Assembly (NCBI RefSeq): GCF_014805825.1
Contig: NZ_CP061941.1
Location: 992,001-1,056,000 of the forward strand
DNA from: Marinomonas algicola
GTDB taxonomy: Bacteria > Pseudomonadota > Gammaproteobacteria > Pseudomonadales > Marinomonadaceae
DNA: 64,000 bases
Reading direction: 5' to 3'
Numbering within the stretch: position 1 is the stretch's first letter; each line of letters opens with the position of its first letter. Below are positions 29,793-37,578 of this stretch, piece after piece. The notes under the pieces were generated by a model that saw only the letters and a program-made list of their open reading frames with translations, had not been told where the DNA came from and ran no database searches. Made by a program: the position numbers and the translations under genes.

Positions 29793-32423
29793 TTGAGCGA
29801 TCGTCAGGCGTCATTGCGAGAAAATGTCAGGTTGTTAGGTGATTGTCTTGGTGAGACAATGAGCAATCATTTAGGTGAAGATTTTCTAGAAAAAGTAGAA
29901 AATATTCGCTTATTATCCAAAGACGGTCGTCAATCAGGAGACCCTACTGCGCTGATAGACGCTCTAGAAGCGTTGGATGATGACGATATCGTGCCAGTTG
30001 CAAGAGCATTTAATCAATTCCTAAATCTATCAAATATTGCTGAGCAATATCATCGAGTTCATAGAAGACGAACCAACGAGAGTCTAGGTGTTTATCAAAA
30101 CCCTATTGGAGATTTACTTAAACGATTAAAGGGGAAGTCATTATCCCCAGATAAAATCATGGAGGCGCTGGGGGGACAAACAATAGATTTAGTTTTAACC
30201 GCTCACCCAACAGAAGTAGTACGACGTTCTTTAATTCGTAAATATGACAATATTTCCACTGAACTTGAATTACTTGATAAAGACAATATCCTCCCGTTAG
30301 AAGAAACAATCCATATTCGTCGATTGAATGAGATTATTACGCAAGCGTGGCATACGGATGAGATTAGAGAACAACGCCCTACACCTGTAGACGAAGCGAA
30401 ATGGGGTTTTGCGGTTATTGAACAATCTTTATGGCATGCTGTACCTCGTTTTTTTAGGCAGTTGCAAGAGCAATTTGATGATGTGCTCGATATCAATTCT
30501 ATTCCTTTGGATATGGCCCCCATCCGGTTTTCAACATGGATGGGAGGAGATAGAGATGGTAATCCTAATGTGACTCATAAAGTGACTGAGGAAGTCACTT
30601 TGTTGGCCCGCTGGATGGCGGCTGATTTATACATTAAAGATTTAAATGTTTTACGCTCTGAATTTTCTATGACGCAATGTAATCAAGCTTTACGAGACAG
30701 GGTGGGGGAAAGTGCTCAGCCTTATAGAGAAATTTTACGCGATCTAGAAAATAAAATGTTAGCGACTCGTTCATGGGCCAAGGCAAAATTAGATGGTCAA
30801 AAAGCATCATCGGATAATATTTTACTGGATAGCAAGCAATTAGTAGACGACCTAACGTTATGTTATCAATCCCTTGTTGATTGTGGCATGAAAGTAATTG
30901 CTAATGGTTCATTGTTGGATCTGATTCGTTGTGCTGCAACGTTTGGTGTCACCTTGGTTAAACTTGATATAAGACAAGATGCATCACGGCATATAGAGGC
31001 GTTATCCGCTATCACGAGATTCTATGGTGTTGGTGATTATGCTGAATGGGACGAAGCGTCTAGGCAAGCTTTTCTATTAACAGAGCTAAACTCCAAACGT
31101 CCATTGCTACCGTTAGAGTGGATGCCTTCTGATGAGGTGCATGAGGTAATAGAAACGTTTAAAATGATCGCTCAAGGTCGATCTAATTCATTTGGTTCAT
31201 ATATTATATCTATGGCAAGCTCTCCATCAGATGTATTAGCTGTGGCTTTATTGCTAAAAGAAACGGGTGTCACTCATCCTATGAAAATCGTGCCTTTGTT
31301 TGAAACTTTGGCCGATTTAGACAACGCTGAACCGATTATAGAGCAGTTATTCTCAATGCCTTGGTATAAAGCGTATATTGACGGCAAGCAAGAAGTGATG
31401 ATTGGGTATTCTGACTCGGCCAAAGACGCTGGACAAATTGCCGCAACATGGGGGCAATACAGAGCACAAGAAGCATTAACTAAGTTATGTAAAAAACACG
31501 GAGTTCACTTAACCTTGTTTCATGGTCGCGGGGGAACCGTCGGTCGCGGTGGCGGCCCAGCTCATGTTGCGATTTTATCTCAACCTCCTGGGTCAGTTAA
31601 TGGTAGTATACGCGTTACCGAACAAGGTGAAATGATTCGCTTTAAATTTGGCATACCAGACATTGCTGTTCGCTCCTTAGAGCTTTACTGTTCAGCGGTT
31701 ATGGAAGCGAGCTTAAGTCCGGCCGCCGCACCGAAAGAAGAGTGGCGCGCTATAATGGATGAAATGGCTGAAATCGGGATGAATCAATATCGTGGTATTG
31801 TTCGGGGGCATGAAGATTTTGTTCCGTATTTCCGTGCAATAACACCTGAGCAAGAACTGGCTAAGTTACCCTTGGGGTCAAGGCCTGCTCGAAGAAAAAT
31901 GGATGGTGGCGTTGAGAGTTTACGTGCTATTCCTTGGATTTTTGCTTGGATGCAAATTCGCTTAATGCTACCAGCTTGGCTGGGAGCTGAAAGCGCGCTG
32001 TCTCAGGCTATAGAGTCAGGGCATTTGAAAAATTTACAAGAAATGCACAAAGAGTGGCCATTTTTTGGGGCTTACTTAGATATGCTTGATATGGTCCTAG
32101 CAAAAGCCGAGCCTGAAATATCCGAATACTATGAAAAAAGGCTTGTCCCAGAAGAGCTGACTAGCTTAGGCTTGTTGCTTCGAAGAAAGTTAAAGCAAGT
32201 AAGCGAGTGTGTAAAACAGCTGAAACAACAAGAGCGCTTGATTGAAGACAACAAAACAATCAGGCAATCAATCGATGTCCGTAATCCTTACATTGATCCA
32301 TTGCATTATTTGCAGGCCGAACTACTGTATAGAAGTCGAAAAACATCCGATAATCGACAGGTGAATAAGGCTTTGATGATTACTATGGCAGGTATTGCTA
32401 GTGGGATGCAAAATACGGGATAA
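29793..32423 (+). CDS. ppc: Phosphoenolpyruvate carboxylase
   Basis: 876 aa anaplerotic enzyme carboxylating PEP to oxaloacetate. Catalytic His138 is in VLTAHPTEVVRRS, the metal/PEP segment is WMGGDRDGNPNVT, the mobile loop FHGRGGTVGRGGGP is intact, and the chain ends NTG as in family members that bind allosteric aspartate. The start is TTG with a strong GGAGAGG site 6-7 bases upstream. It stands alone with 149 bp before it and about 230 bp after it. A 9 bp perfect stem lies in the downstream spacer. Confidence 0.96.
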   Translation: MSDRQASLRENVRLLGDCLGETMSNHLGEDFLEKVENIRLLSKDGRQSGDPTALIDALEALDDDDIVPVARAFNQFLNLSNIAEQYHRVHRRRTNESLGVYQNPIGDLLKRLKGKSLSPDKIMEALGGQTIDLVLTAHPTEVVRRSLIRKYDNISTELELLDKDNILPLEETIHIRRLNEIITQAWHTDEIREQRPTPVDEAKWGFAVIEQSLWHAVPRFFRQLQEQFDDVLDINSIPLDMAPIRFSTWMGGDRDGNPNVTHKVTEEVTLLARWMAADLYIKDLNVLRSEFSMTQCNQALRDRVGESAQPYREILRDLENKMLATRSWAKAKLDGQKASSDNILLDSKQLVDDLTLCYQSLVDCGMKVIANGSLLDLIRCAATFGVTLVKLDIRQDASRHIEALSAITRFYGVGDYAEWDEASRQAFLLTELNSKRPLLPLEWMPSDEVHEVIETFKMIAQGRSNSFGSYIISMASSPSDVLAVALLLKETGVTHPMKIVPLFETLADLDNAEPIIEQLFSMPWYKAYIDGKQEVMIGYSDSAKDAGQIAATWGQYRAQEALTKLCKKHGVHLTLFHGRGGTVGRGGGPAHVAILSQPPGSVNGSIRVTEQGEMIRFKFGIPDIAVRSLELYCSAVMEASLSPAAAPKEEWRAIMDEMAEIGMNQYRGIVRGHEDFVPYFRAITPEQELAKLPLGSRPARRKMDGGVESLRAIPWIFAWMQIRLMLPAWLGAESALSQAIESGHLKNLQEMHKEWPFFGAYLDMLDMVLAKAEPEISEYYEKRLVPEELTSLGLLLRRKLKQVSECVKQLKQQERLIEDNKTIRQSIDVRNPYIDPLHYLQAELLYRSRKTSDNRQVNKALMITMAGIASGMQNTG

Positions 32424-32461
32424 GCTTAATTAGTCAATTTATATACTACTAATGTATTAAG

Positions 32462-32494
32462 TTTGTAGGAAAATAGTGAATATTCTCCTACAAA
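32462..32494 (+). terminator. Hairpin downstream of ppc
   Basis: TTTGTAGGA at 32462-32470 pairs with TCCTACAAA at 32486-32494; the stem extends by four more pairs after one mismatch. Only a short T stretch follows, so terminator strength is uncertain. Confidence 0.5.
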
Positions 32495-32651
32495 TTTGCA
32501 TGTTTGATGGTTGCTTGGTTATTCTAGGCGACCATTATTTTTGTTACGAATGGCTCTTTCTTTTACTGGGTAGCATACCGTGTTTTTTTGGCCTGTAAGA
32601 TGGAAGAAAGATCTGAACCTGTTTTGATTGAAATTTTATTGGAGAATGTTT

Positions 32652-33311
32652 ATGCGAGTGATTTTACTAGGTGCACCAGGTGCTGGTAAGGGGACACAAG
32701 CACAATTTATTACTGAAGAGTTTGGTATTCCTCAAATCTCTACAGGCGATATGTTAAGAGCGGCTGTAAAAGCGGGTACTGAATTAGGGTTAAAAGCAAA
32801 AGCGGTAATGGATGCTGGTCAGTTAGTATCGGATGACATTATTATCGGTTTAGTAAAAGAACGTTTGCTAGATCAAGACTGCCAAAATGGCGCTTTATTT
32901 GATGGCTTTCCTCGCACGATTCCTCAAGCTGATGCATTAAAAGAAGCGGGTGTAGTGATTGATTACGTTGTTGAAATTGATGTCGCTGATGAAGAAATTG
33001 TGAAGCGTTTAAGTGGTCGTCGTGTGCATGAGGCTTCCGGTCGTGTTTACCACACAATCTACAACCCACCTAAAGCGGACGGTAAAGACGATCAAACTGG
33101 AGATGATTTAGTTCAACGCGTCGATGATACCGAAGAAACAGTGAGAAGTCGTTTGTCTGTTTATCATGATCAAACGGCGCCTCTAATTGGTTACTATAAT
33201 GAGTGGGCCGATAATGCACCAGCGGAAGCCCCCAAATACATTAAAGTGAGTGGCGTTGGCGATTTAAATGAAATTAAGCAAGGTCTTTTAAACGCATTGA
33301 AGGCGTCTTAA
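32652..33311 (+). CDS. adk: Adenylate kinase
   Basis: 219 aa enzyme equilibrating ATP, ADP and AMP. The P-loop GAPGAGKGTQ is at residues 7-16, with STGDMLRAAV, the DGFPRT motif, and a long LID domain of the non-zinc type (GRRVHEASGRVYHT). The ATG at 32652 is chosen because GGAG lies 7 bases upstream and the N-terminus then aligns with the family; the frame is open 8 codons further upstream. It is four bases ahead of tsaB and starts a four- or five-gene run. Confidence 0.96.
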   Translation: MRVILLGAPGAGKGTQAQFITEEFGIPQISTGDMLRAAVKAGTELGLKAKAVMDAGQLVSDDIIIGLVKERLLDQDCQNGALFDGFPRTIPQADALKEAGVVIDYVVEIDVADEEIVKRLSGRRVHEASGRVYHTIYNPPKADGKDDQTGDDLVQRVDDTEETVRSRLSVYHDQTAPLIGYYNEWADNAPAEAPKYIKVSGVGDLNEIKQGLLNALKAS

Positions 33312-33315
33312 TTCG

Positions 33316-34023
33316 ATGAGTGTTATTTTATCAGTAGATACCTCAACGCCAGCGTGTTCTGTGGCGTTGAATATTGATGGTGTTGTACTTGAAGATTTTC
33401 GTATGGCTCCACGAATGCACAATGACTTGATTTTGCCCATGGTGGATCAAATTTTGTCGCAGGCAGAGTTAACACTGAGTCAAGTGGATGCTATTGCATT
33501 TGGAAGAGGACCAGGCTCATTTACTGGTCTTCGAATTGCCGCAGGTGTTGTACAGGGGTTGGCTTACGGTGCTGATTTGCCTGTGATCCCAGTATCGACA
33601 CTTGAAGCAATGGCACTTGACGCTTACCGAAAATATAAAACAGCGCTTTGGCTCCCCGCTTTAGACGCGAGGATGGGGGAGATATACGTTGCGGGTTATC
33701 GTGTATTTGAAGAAGAGGGTATGACCTCTATTGAGGCTTTGCTTCCAGAAAGTGTTGTTAAGCCAGATGCTCTGGATGATTTGAATGACGCATTCAACGG
33801 TGTTGGTTCTGGATGGTGTTACAAAGAGGTGCTTCTTACTAAAATACCAACTACACCGAATACTATTGACATTGATATTGCACCTAGAGCGGCCTGCATT
33901 GCGGAATTAGCGGGTAAGCTTTTTGCGAAAAACCGAATGGTTCCTGTTTATGAAGCCATGCCAAGCTATTTAAGAGATGAAATTTCTTGGGAAAAGCAGC
34001 CTCTAAAAGTTGGTAAACGTTAA
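33316..34023 (+). CDS. tsaB: tRNA threonylcarbamoyladenosine biosynthesis protein TsaB
   Basis: 235 aa ASKHA-fold protein (formerly YeaZ) that partners TsaD and TsaE in making t6A at position 37 of ANN-decoding tRNAs. Key stretches are LSVDTSTPACSVAL at the N-terminus and AFGRGPGSFTGLRIAAGVVQGLAYG at about residues 60-84. TsaB lacks the catalytic metal ligands of TsaD and works as scaffold. It lies 4 bp after adk and 3 bp before uppP, so translation is probably coupled along the run. Confidence 0.93.
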   Translation: MSVILSVDTSTPACSVALNIDGVVLEDFRMAPRMHNDLILPMVDQILSQAELTLSQVDAIAFGRGPGSFTGLRIAAGVVQGLAYGADLPVIPVSTLEAMALDAYRKYKTALWLPALDARMGEIYVAGYRVFEEEGMTSIEALLPESVVKPDALDDLNDAFNGVGSGWCYKEVLLTKIPTTPNTIDIDIAPRAACIAELAGKLFAKNRMVPVYEAMPSYLRDEISWEKQPLKVGKR

Positions 34024-34026
34024 TCA

Positions 34027-34833
34027 ATGATTTGGTACCACATTGTTTTTTTATCAATTATTCAGGGGGTCACCGAGTTCCTTCCTATTTCGAGTTCGGC
34101 CCATCTTATTTTGCCTTCGCAACTGTTAGGATGGCCAGATCAAGGGTTGGCGTTCGATGTGGCCGTGCATGTGGGTACGCTTATTGCGGTAATGAGCTAT
34201 TTTAGACAGGACATCTTTCGATTAATGAAGGCGTGGTTTTCGTCTGTTTCATCTGCAAAAAGTAGTGATGATAGTAAGTTATCCTGGTTGATTATCGTTT
34301 CTACGATTCCAGCCGTACTGATTGGGTTGCTTTTTAATGACTTTATAGAGAGTCATCTCAGGTCTATAGACGTCATTGCCTATACGACAATTGGATTTGG
34401 CGTCTTGCTCTGGCTTTCAGATTACTGCTGTTCACAAGAAAAAACTGAATTCGATCTGACTTTTACAAAGGCTGTGTATATTGGGTTTGCGCAAGCTTTG
34501 GCGTTGATTCCAGGAACCTCTAGATCAGGCATTACCATTACCGCCGCAAGATCATTAGGTTTAACCCGTGATGCCTCGGCTCGCTTCTCGTTTTTGCTAT
34601 CGATACCTTTAATTATCGCGGCGGGTTCGTATAAGCTTGTGGAGTTGCTATTATCAGGTGTTGAAATTCATTGGGGCGTAATTTTCTCAGGCGTGGCGCT
34701 TTCGGCTCTAAGTGCCTATATTTGTATCTACTGTTTTTTGAAATGGCTTAATCAAATAGGTTTTACCCCTTTTCTATTTTATAGATTGTTACTTGGTGGT
34801 ATCTTATTAGCTATAAGTTATTTAACGTTATAG
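34027..34833 (+). CDS. uppP: Undecaprenyl-diphosphate phosphatase
   Basis: 268 aa polytopic inner-membrane enzyme (BacA) that dephosphorylates undecaprenyl-PP to recycle the lipid carrier for peptidoglycan and other envelope polymers. The first conserved block GVTEFLPISSSAHLIL is at about residues 13-28 and the second, PGTSRSGITITAARS, near 161-175; both contain the proposed catalytic Glu, His and Arg. About seven hydrophobic segments are visible. Overproduction confers bacitracin resistance in E. coli. Its partner uppS lies elsewhere in this window at 52.4 kb. Confidence 0.94.
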   Translation: MIWYHIVFLSIIQGVTEFLPISSSAHLILPSQLLGWPDQGLAFDVAVHVGTLIAVMSYFRQDIFRLMKAWFSSVSSAKSSDDSKLSWLIIVSTIPAVLIGLLFNDFIESHLRSIDVIAYTTIGFGVLLWLSDYCCSQEKTEFDLTFTKAVYIGFAQALALIPGTSRSGITITAARSLGLTRDASARFSFLLSIPLIIAAGSYKLVELLLSGVEIHWGVIFSGVALSALSAYICIYCFLKWLNQIGFTPFLFYRLLLGGILLAISYLTL

Positions 34834-34842
34834 GTTGGGATA

Positions 34843-35130
34843 ATGAACATTGGATCGCAATTACCTGTTATCAGTAGCAAACAAAACCCCAGTGCGAATG
34901 TATCCTCTTCTAAATCAATACAAACAACTGTTCAACCTACTTCTCAAGCCGTCTCTCCGAGCAGTCAATTAGAGTTTGAGTCCGTATTTGAATCAAGCGA
35001 AGCACATTTTTCTCGTGTAGATGGTCTTGATCGGTCTACTCAATATGCTTTAACTATGTATTCTCAGAATCAGTCTTTATTGTTTGAAAACTCAAAAAGT
35101 ACGTTAGTTGGTGTTGATGTCTTTGCATAA
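34843..35130 (+). CDS. Conserved-looking small protein of unknown function
   Basis: 95 aa, no signal peptide and no membrane segment. The N-terminal half is low-complexity and rich in Ser, Thr, Gln and Pro; the C-terminal third is more structured (LDRSTQYALTMYSQNQ, then STLVGVDVFA). It starts 9 bp after uppP and its end overlaps the rsmJ start by 14 bases, so it is embedded in the operon and likely translated with its neighbours. Small proteins with a similar tail occur in related genomes as far as I recall, but I know no function. Confidence 0.5.
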   Translation: MNIGSQLPVISSKQNPSANVSSSKSIQTTVQPTSQAVSPSSQLEFESVFESSEAHFSRVDGLDRSTQYALTMYSQNQSLLFENSKSTLVGVDVFA

Positions 35131-35908
35131 ATTGAGTCTTTTATCTGTTGCATTTTTAGAGGAAGTTGACGCACTTGACGCCCAAAAGTTAGCACATGCG
35201 CTCGAACTGCCCTGTTTTTATTTAGATTACCCTTTAAAAAAGCACGCTCAATACGAGTATTTATTGCTAGTGTCTGAAGGTTGCATATCGATTGCGAAAA
35301 CAGGTAAATCGGCGCCGAACCCAGTGAAGGTCGACTTCGTTGCAGGCTCGTCGGCCCATCGCCGCCTTTATGGTGGAGGTAAAGGCCAAGATATTGCCAA
35401 AGCGATAGGGCTCAATAAACGTAATAATTTATCGATACTTGATGCAACCGCCGGATTAGGGCGGGATGCGTTTGTCTTAGCATCATTGGGCTGCCATGTT
35501 ACTTTACTTGAAAGGTGTGCATTTGTAAGAGCTCTTCTCAAGGACGGTTTGGAGAGAGCGGCTTACTCAGATGAGGTCGCTCCTATTGCTGCGCGAATGG
35601 ATTTACAGGAAGGAGGCATTGAAGCGCAATTAGCCGCTAGCTATGATGTTGTTTATTTGGATCCTATGTACCCCCATGCTGAAAAATCAGCGGCGGCTAA
35701 AAAAGAAATGGCTTTTTTCCGAGATTTAATTGGTCATGATGAAGATGCGGATTATTTACTTCCATTGGCTTTAAAGCGAGCTCACTTTCGAGTCGTGGTG
35801 AAACGACCAAAAGGAGCGCCTTTTTTAAATAATGAACCGCCTACTTATCAAATTACAGGTAAGTCAGGTCGTTTCGATGTGTATGTTAATAAATCCTTAG
35901 AGGGTTAG
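35117..35908 (+). CDS. rsmJ: 16S rRNA (guanine1516-N2)-methyltransferase
   Basis: 263 aa from the ATG at 35117; TTG and GTG codons just upstream are possible alternatives. A SAM-binding fold is visible with LDATAGLGRDAFVLASLG, VTLLERCAFVRALLKDGL and the family block VVYLDPMYPH. The C-terminus GKSGRFDVYVN is typical of RsmJ. It modifies G1516 in the 3' domain of 16S rRNA. It ends the adk-tsaB-uppP run and converges with slyX, with 17 bp between stops. Confidence 0.9.
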   Translation: MSLHKLSLLSVAFLEEVDALDAQKLAHALELPCFYLDYPLKKHAQYEYLLLVSEGCISIAKTGKSAPNPVKVDFVAGSSAHRRLYGGGKGQDIAKAIGLNKRNNLSILDATAGLGRDAFVLASLGCHVTLLERCAFVRALLKDGLERAAYSDEVAPIAARMDLQEGGIEAQLAASYDVVYLDPMYPHAEKSAAAKKEMAFFRDLIGHDEDADYLLPLALKRAHFRVVVKRPKGAPFLNNEPPTYQITGKSGRFDVYVNKSLEG

Positions 35909-35925
35909 TCCATTCTCGAATAAGT

Positions 35926-36147
35926 TTAATAATGTGGAGGCGGCTCGTTTTCACTAATGTTTGATTGTGAACGGTTTGACTCGATCATTTTTACGACTAA
36001 ACGTAATTTTTCTTCCAATAACATAATTTCTCTTTGTTGCTTTGAAAGTGCGATATTTAGGGTTTCAATCACATCTTCTTGGTATTGCAATTTAAATTCT
36101 ATGTCATCAATACGGGGATTGTTTTCTGTGGTATTCATATGTGCCAT
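35926..36147 (-). CDS. slyX: SlyX family protein
   Basis: 73 aa, predicted as one long coiled-coil helix (IDDIEFKLQYQEDVIETLN, then LEEKLRLVVKMI) followed by the short tail ending PPPHY, which is the family hallmark. Function is unknown; the name comes from proximity to slyD in E. coli, which is not the case here. Two start codons are possible three codons apart; neither has a strong ribosome binding site. The gene is convergent with rsmJ and lies beside a 247 bp AT-rich spacer. Confidence 0.85.
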   Translation of the reverse strand: MAHMNTTENNPRIDDIEFKLQYQEDVIETLNIALSKQQREIMLLEEKLRLVVKMIESNRSQSNISENEPPPHY

Positions 36148-36394
36148 CTGTGTGTTAATCTTAAATTGTAAACAGTTTATATATGCAAGCTAAATACGTA
36201 TTTTACAAAATGTATAACGAGCAAGCTGTTTATTATAGTGGATGAATAGTGCTTGTATTTTAATTCTATGTATAGTTATTAAGTGATTTTTTATACTTGT
36301 ACTTATATTGTTTTTATACTACAACAAACGAGTATCCAGTGATCGGATAAGTTTGTTTTTTATTACTAATACTTTTATATAAAAGAGATTTTTT

Positions 36395-36886
36395 ATGACT
36401 GAACACCATGACGTTGATCGTAAACCTAAGAATGTATCGCTATTTTCTGCTCGAGCTTTGATTGCTAGCTTCATTATCGCTCTTGTTGCCCCTCTTTTGA
36501 TGGCTGCCGTTTTGCAGCAAGAATTAGGAGACAACTTCCTTGTGTACTTCGCTTTTACTTTTGTGTCCGCATATCTAGGATCTTTATTGAGCCAAGATGC
36601 TAAAGTTGTTGGATCAAGTGCATCGTCCTACTCAGAAAATGATGATGATGAGGAAGAAGACGATGAGAACGATGATCGAGAAGAAGGAACGGTTAAGTGG
36701 TTTAATTCCTCAAAAGGTTTTGGCTTTTTGACAAGAGATAATGGCGAAGACGTTTTTGTACATTATCGTGCTATACGAGGCCGCGGTCGTCGATTTTTAA
36801 TAGAGGGCCAGTTAGTCCGCTTTTATGTCACCGAGGGTGAAAAAGGCAAACAAGCTGAAAATGTTTCGATTCTAAGAAACGCTTAA
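36395..36886 (+). CDS. Membrane-anchored cold-shock domain protein
   Basis: 163 aa with an unusual layout. Two membrane segments (about residues 20-40 and 48-65) are followed by a very acidic linker (about 82-96, nearly all Asp/Glu) and a complete cold-shock domain (97-161). The domain keeps EEGTVKWFNSSKGFGFL with RNP1 and VFVHYRAI with RNP2, so nucleic-acid binding should be retained. Both termini are predicted cytoplasmic, which would place an RNA-binding domain at the inner face of the membrane. AGAG precedes the ATG by 8-9 bases. The function is not established. Confidence 0.75.
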   Translation: MTEHHDVDRKPKNVSLFSARALIASFIIALVAPLLMAAVLQQELGDNFLVYFAFTFVSAYLGSLLSQDAKVVGSSASSYSENDDDEEEDDENDDREEGTVKWFNSSKGFGFLTRDNGEDVFVHYRAIRGRGRRFLIEGQLVRFYVTEGEKGKQAENVSILRNA

Positions 36887-36911
36887 CATTCTACACTGTA
36901 ATGAGGTTTTT

Positions 36912-37409
36912 ATGACTACGGTTACGCTTAAAGGAAACGCTTTTGAAACGATTGCCGAATTACCCGCCATCGGCTCCAAAGCACCCGCATTTGATTTAGT
37001 TAAAGCTGATTTATCAAGCACAACATTATCAGATTTTTCTGGGAAAAAAATTGTTTTAAACATTTTTCCCTCTATTGATACACCTACTTGCGCGACTTCT
37101 GTCCGTAAATTTAATCAACAGGCCGTCTCTCTCGATGGCGTCGGTGTTGTCTGTGTGTCTGCTGATTTACCTTTTGCTATCGGTCGCTTTTGTGGTGCTG
37201 AAGGGATTGAAAATGTGGTTGCCGCCTCTTCATTCAGAAGTTCGTTTGGGGTTGATTATGGTATTAACTTTGTAACAGGGCCTTTGACTGGGCTATTGTC
37301 TCGTTCGATTGTCGTGATTGACGCGAATGGCATTGTTACCTATACCGAACAGGTAAGCGAAACAGCTGATGAACCAAATTACGATGCGGTTCTTGCGCAT
37401 CTTGCTTAA
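36912..37409 (+). CDS. tpx: Thiol peroxidase
   Basis: 165 aa atypical 2-Cys peroxiredoxin reducing hydroperoxides with thioredoxin. Peroxidatic Cys60 is in PSIDTPTCATSVRKFN and resolving Cys94 in AIGRFCGAEGIENV, matching positions 61 and 95 of the E. coli protein. The FDLVKADL and SRSIVVIDANG stretches are typical. It could be transported to the periplasm in some species, but no signal peptide is present here. AGG lies before the ATG. An intrinsic terminator follows. Confidence 0.95.
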   Translation: MTTVTLKGNAFETIAELPAIGSKAPAFDLVKADLSSTTLSDFSGKKIVLNIFPSIDTPTCATSVRKFNQQAVSLDGVGVVCVSADLPFAIGRFCGAEGIENVVAASSFRSSFGVDYGINFVTGPLTGLLSRSIVVIDANGIVTYTEQVSETADEPNYDAVLAHLA

Positions 37410-37453
37410 TAAAGTCTTGATGCACTAGTAAAGTGTATTTCAGTTCTTCACAG

Positions 37454-37490
37454 TAATAGGGTGCTGCTTATTGTGGTACCCTATTATTTT
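37454..37490 (+). terminator. Intrinsic terminator of tpx
   Basis: TAATAGGGT at 37454-37462 pairs with ACCCTATTA at 37478-37486 and is followed by TTTT. The loop is 15 bases. Confidence 0.75.
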
Positions 37491-37578
37491 GCTAAGTTAT
37501 AAAACGTTTACTATACTTTTTACATTATAGAAAATCTAGGACGAGCTTACTTTTGTATCTTAACAAGCTAGTTACCAA

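Noticed and set aside
30203..30523. Minus-strand frame opposite ppc
   Set aside because: Cys/Ser-rich shadow of a conserved gene, no ribosome binding site.
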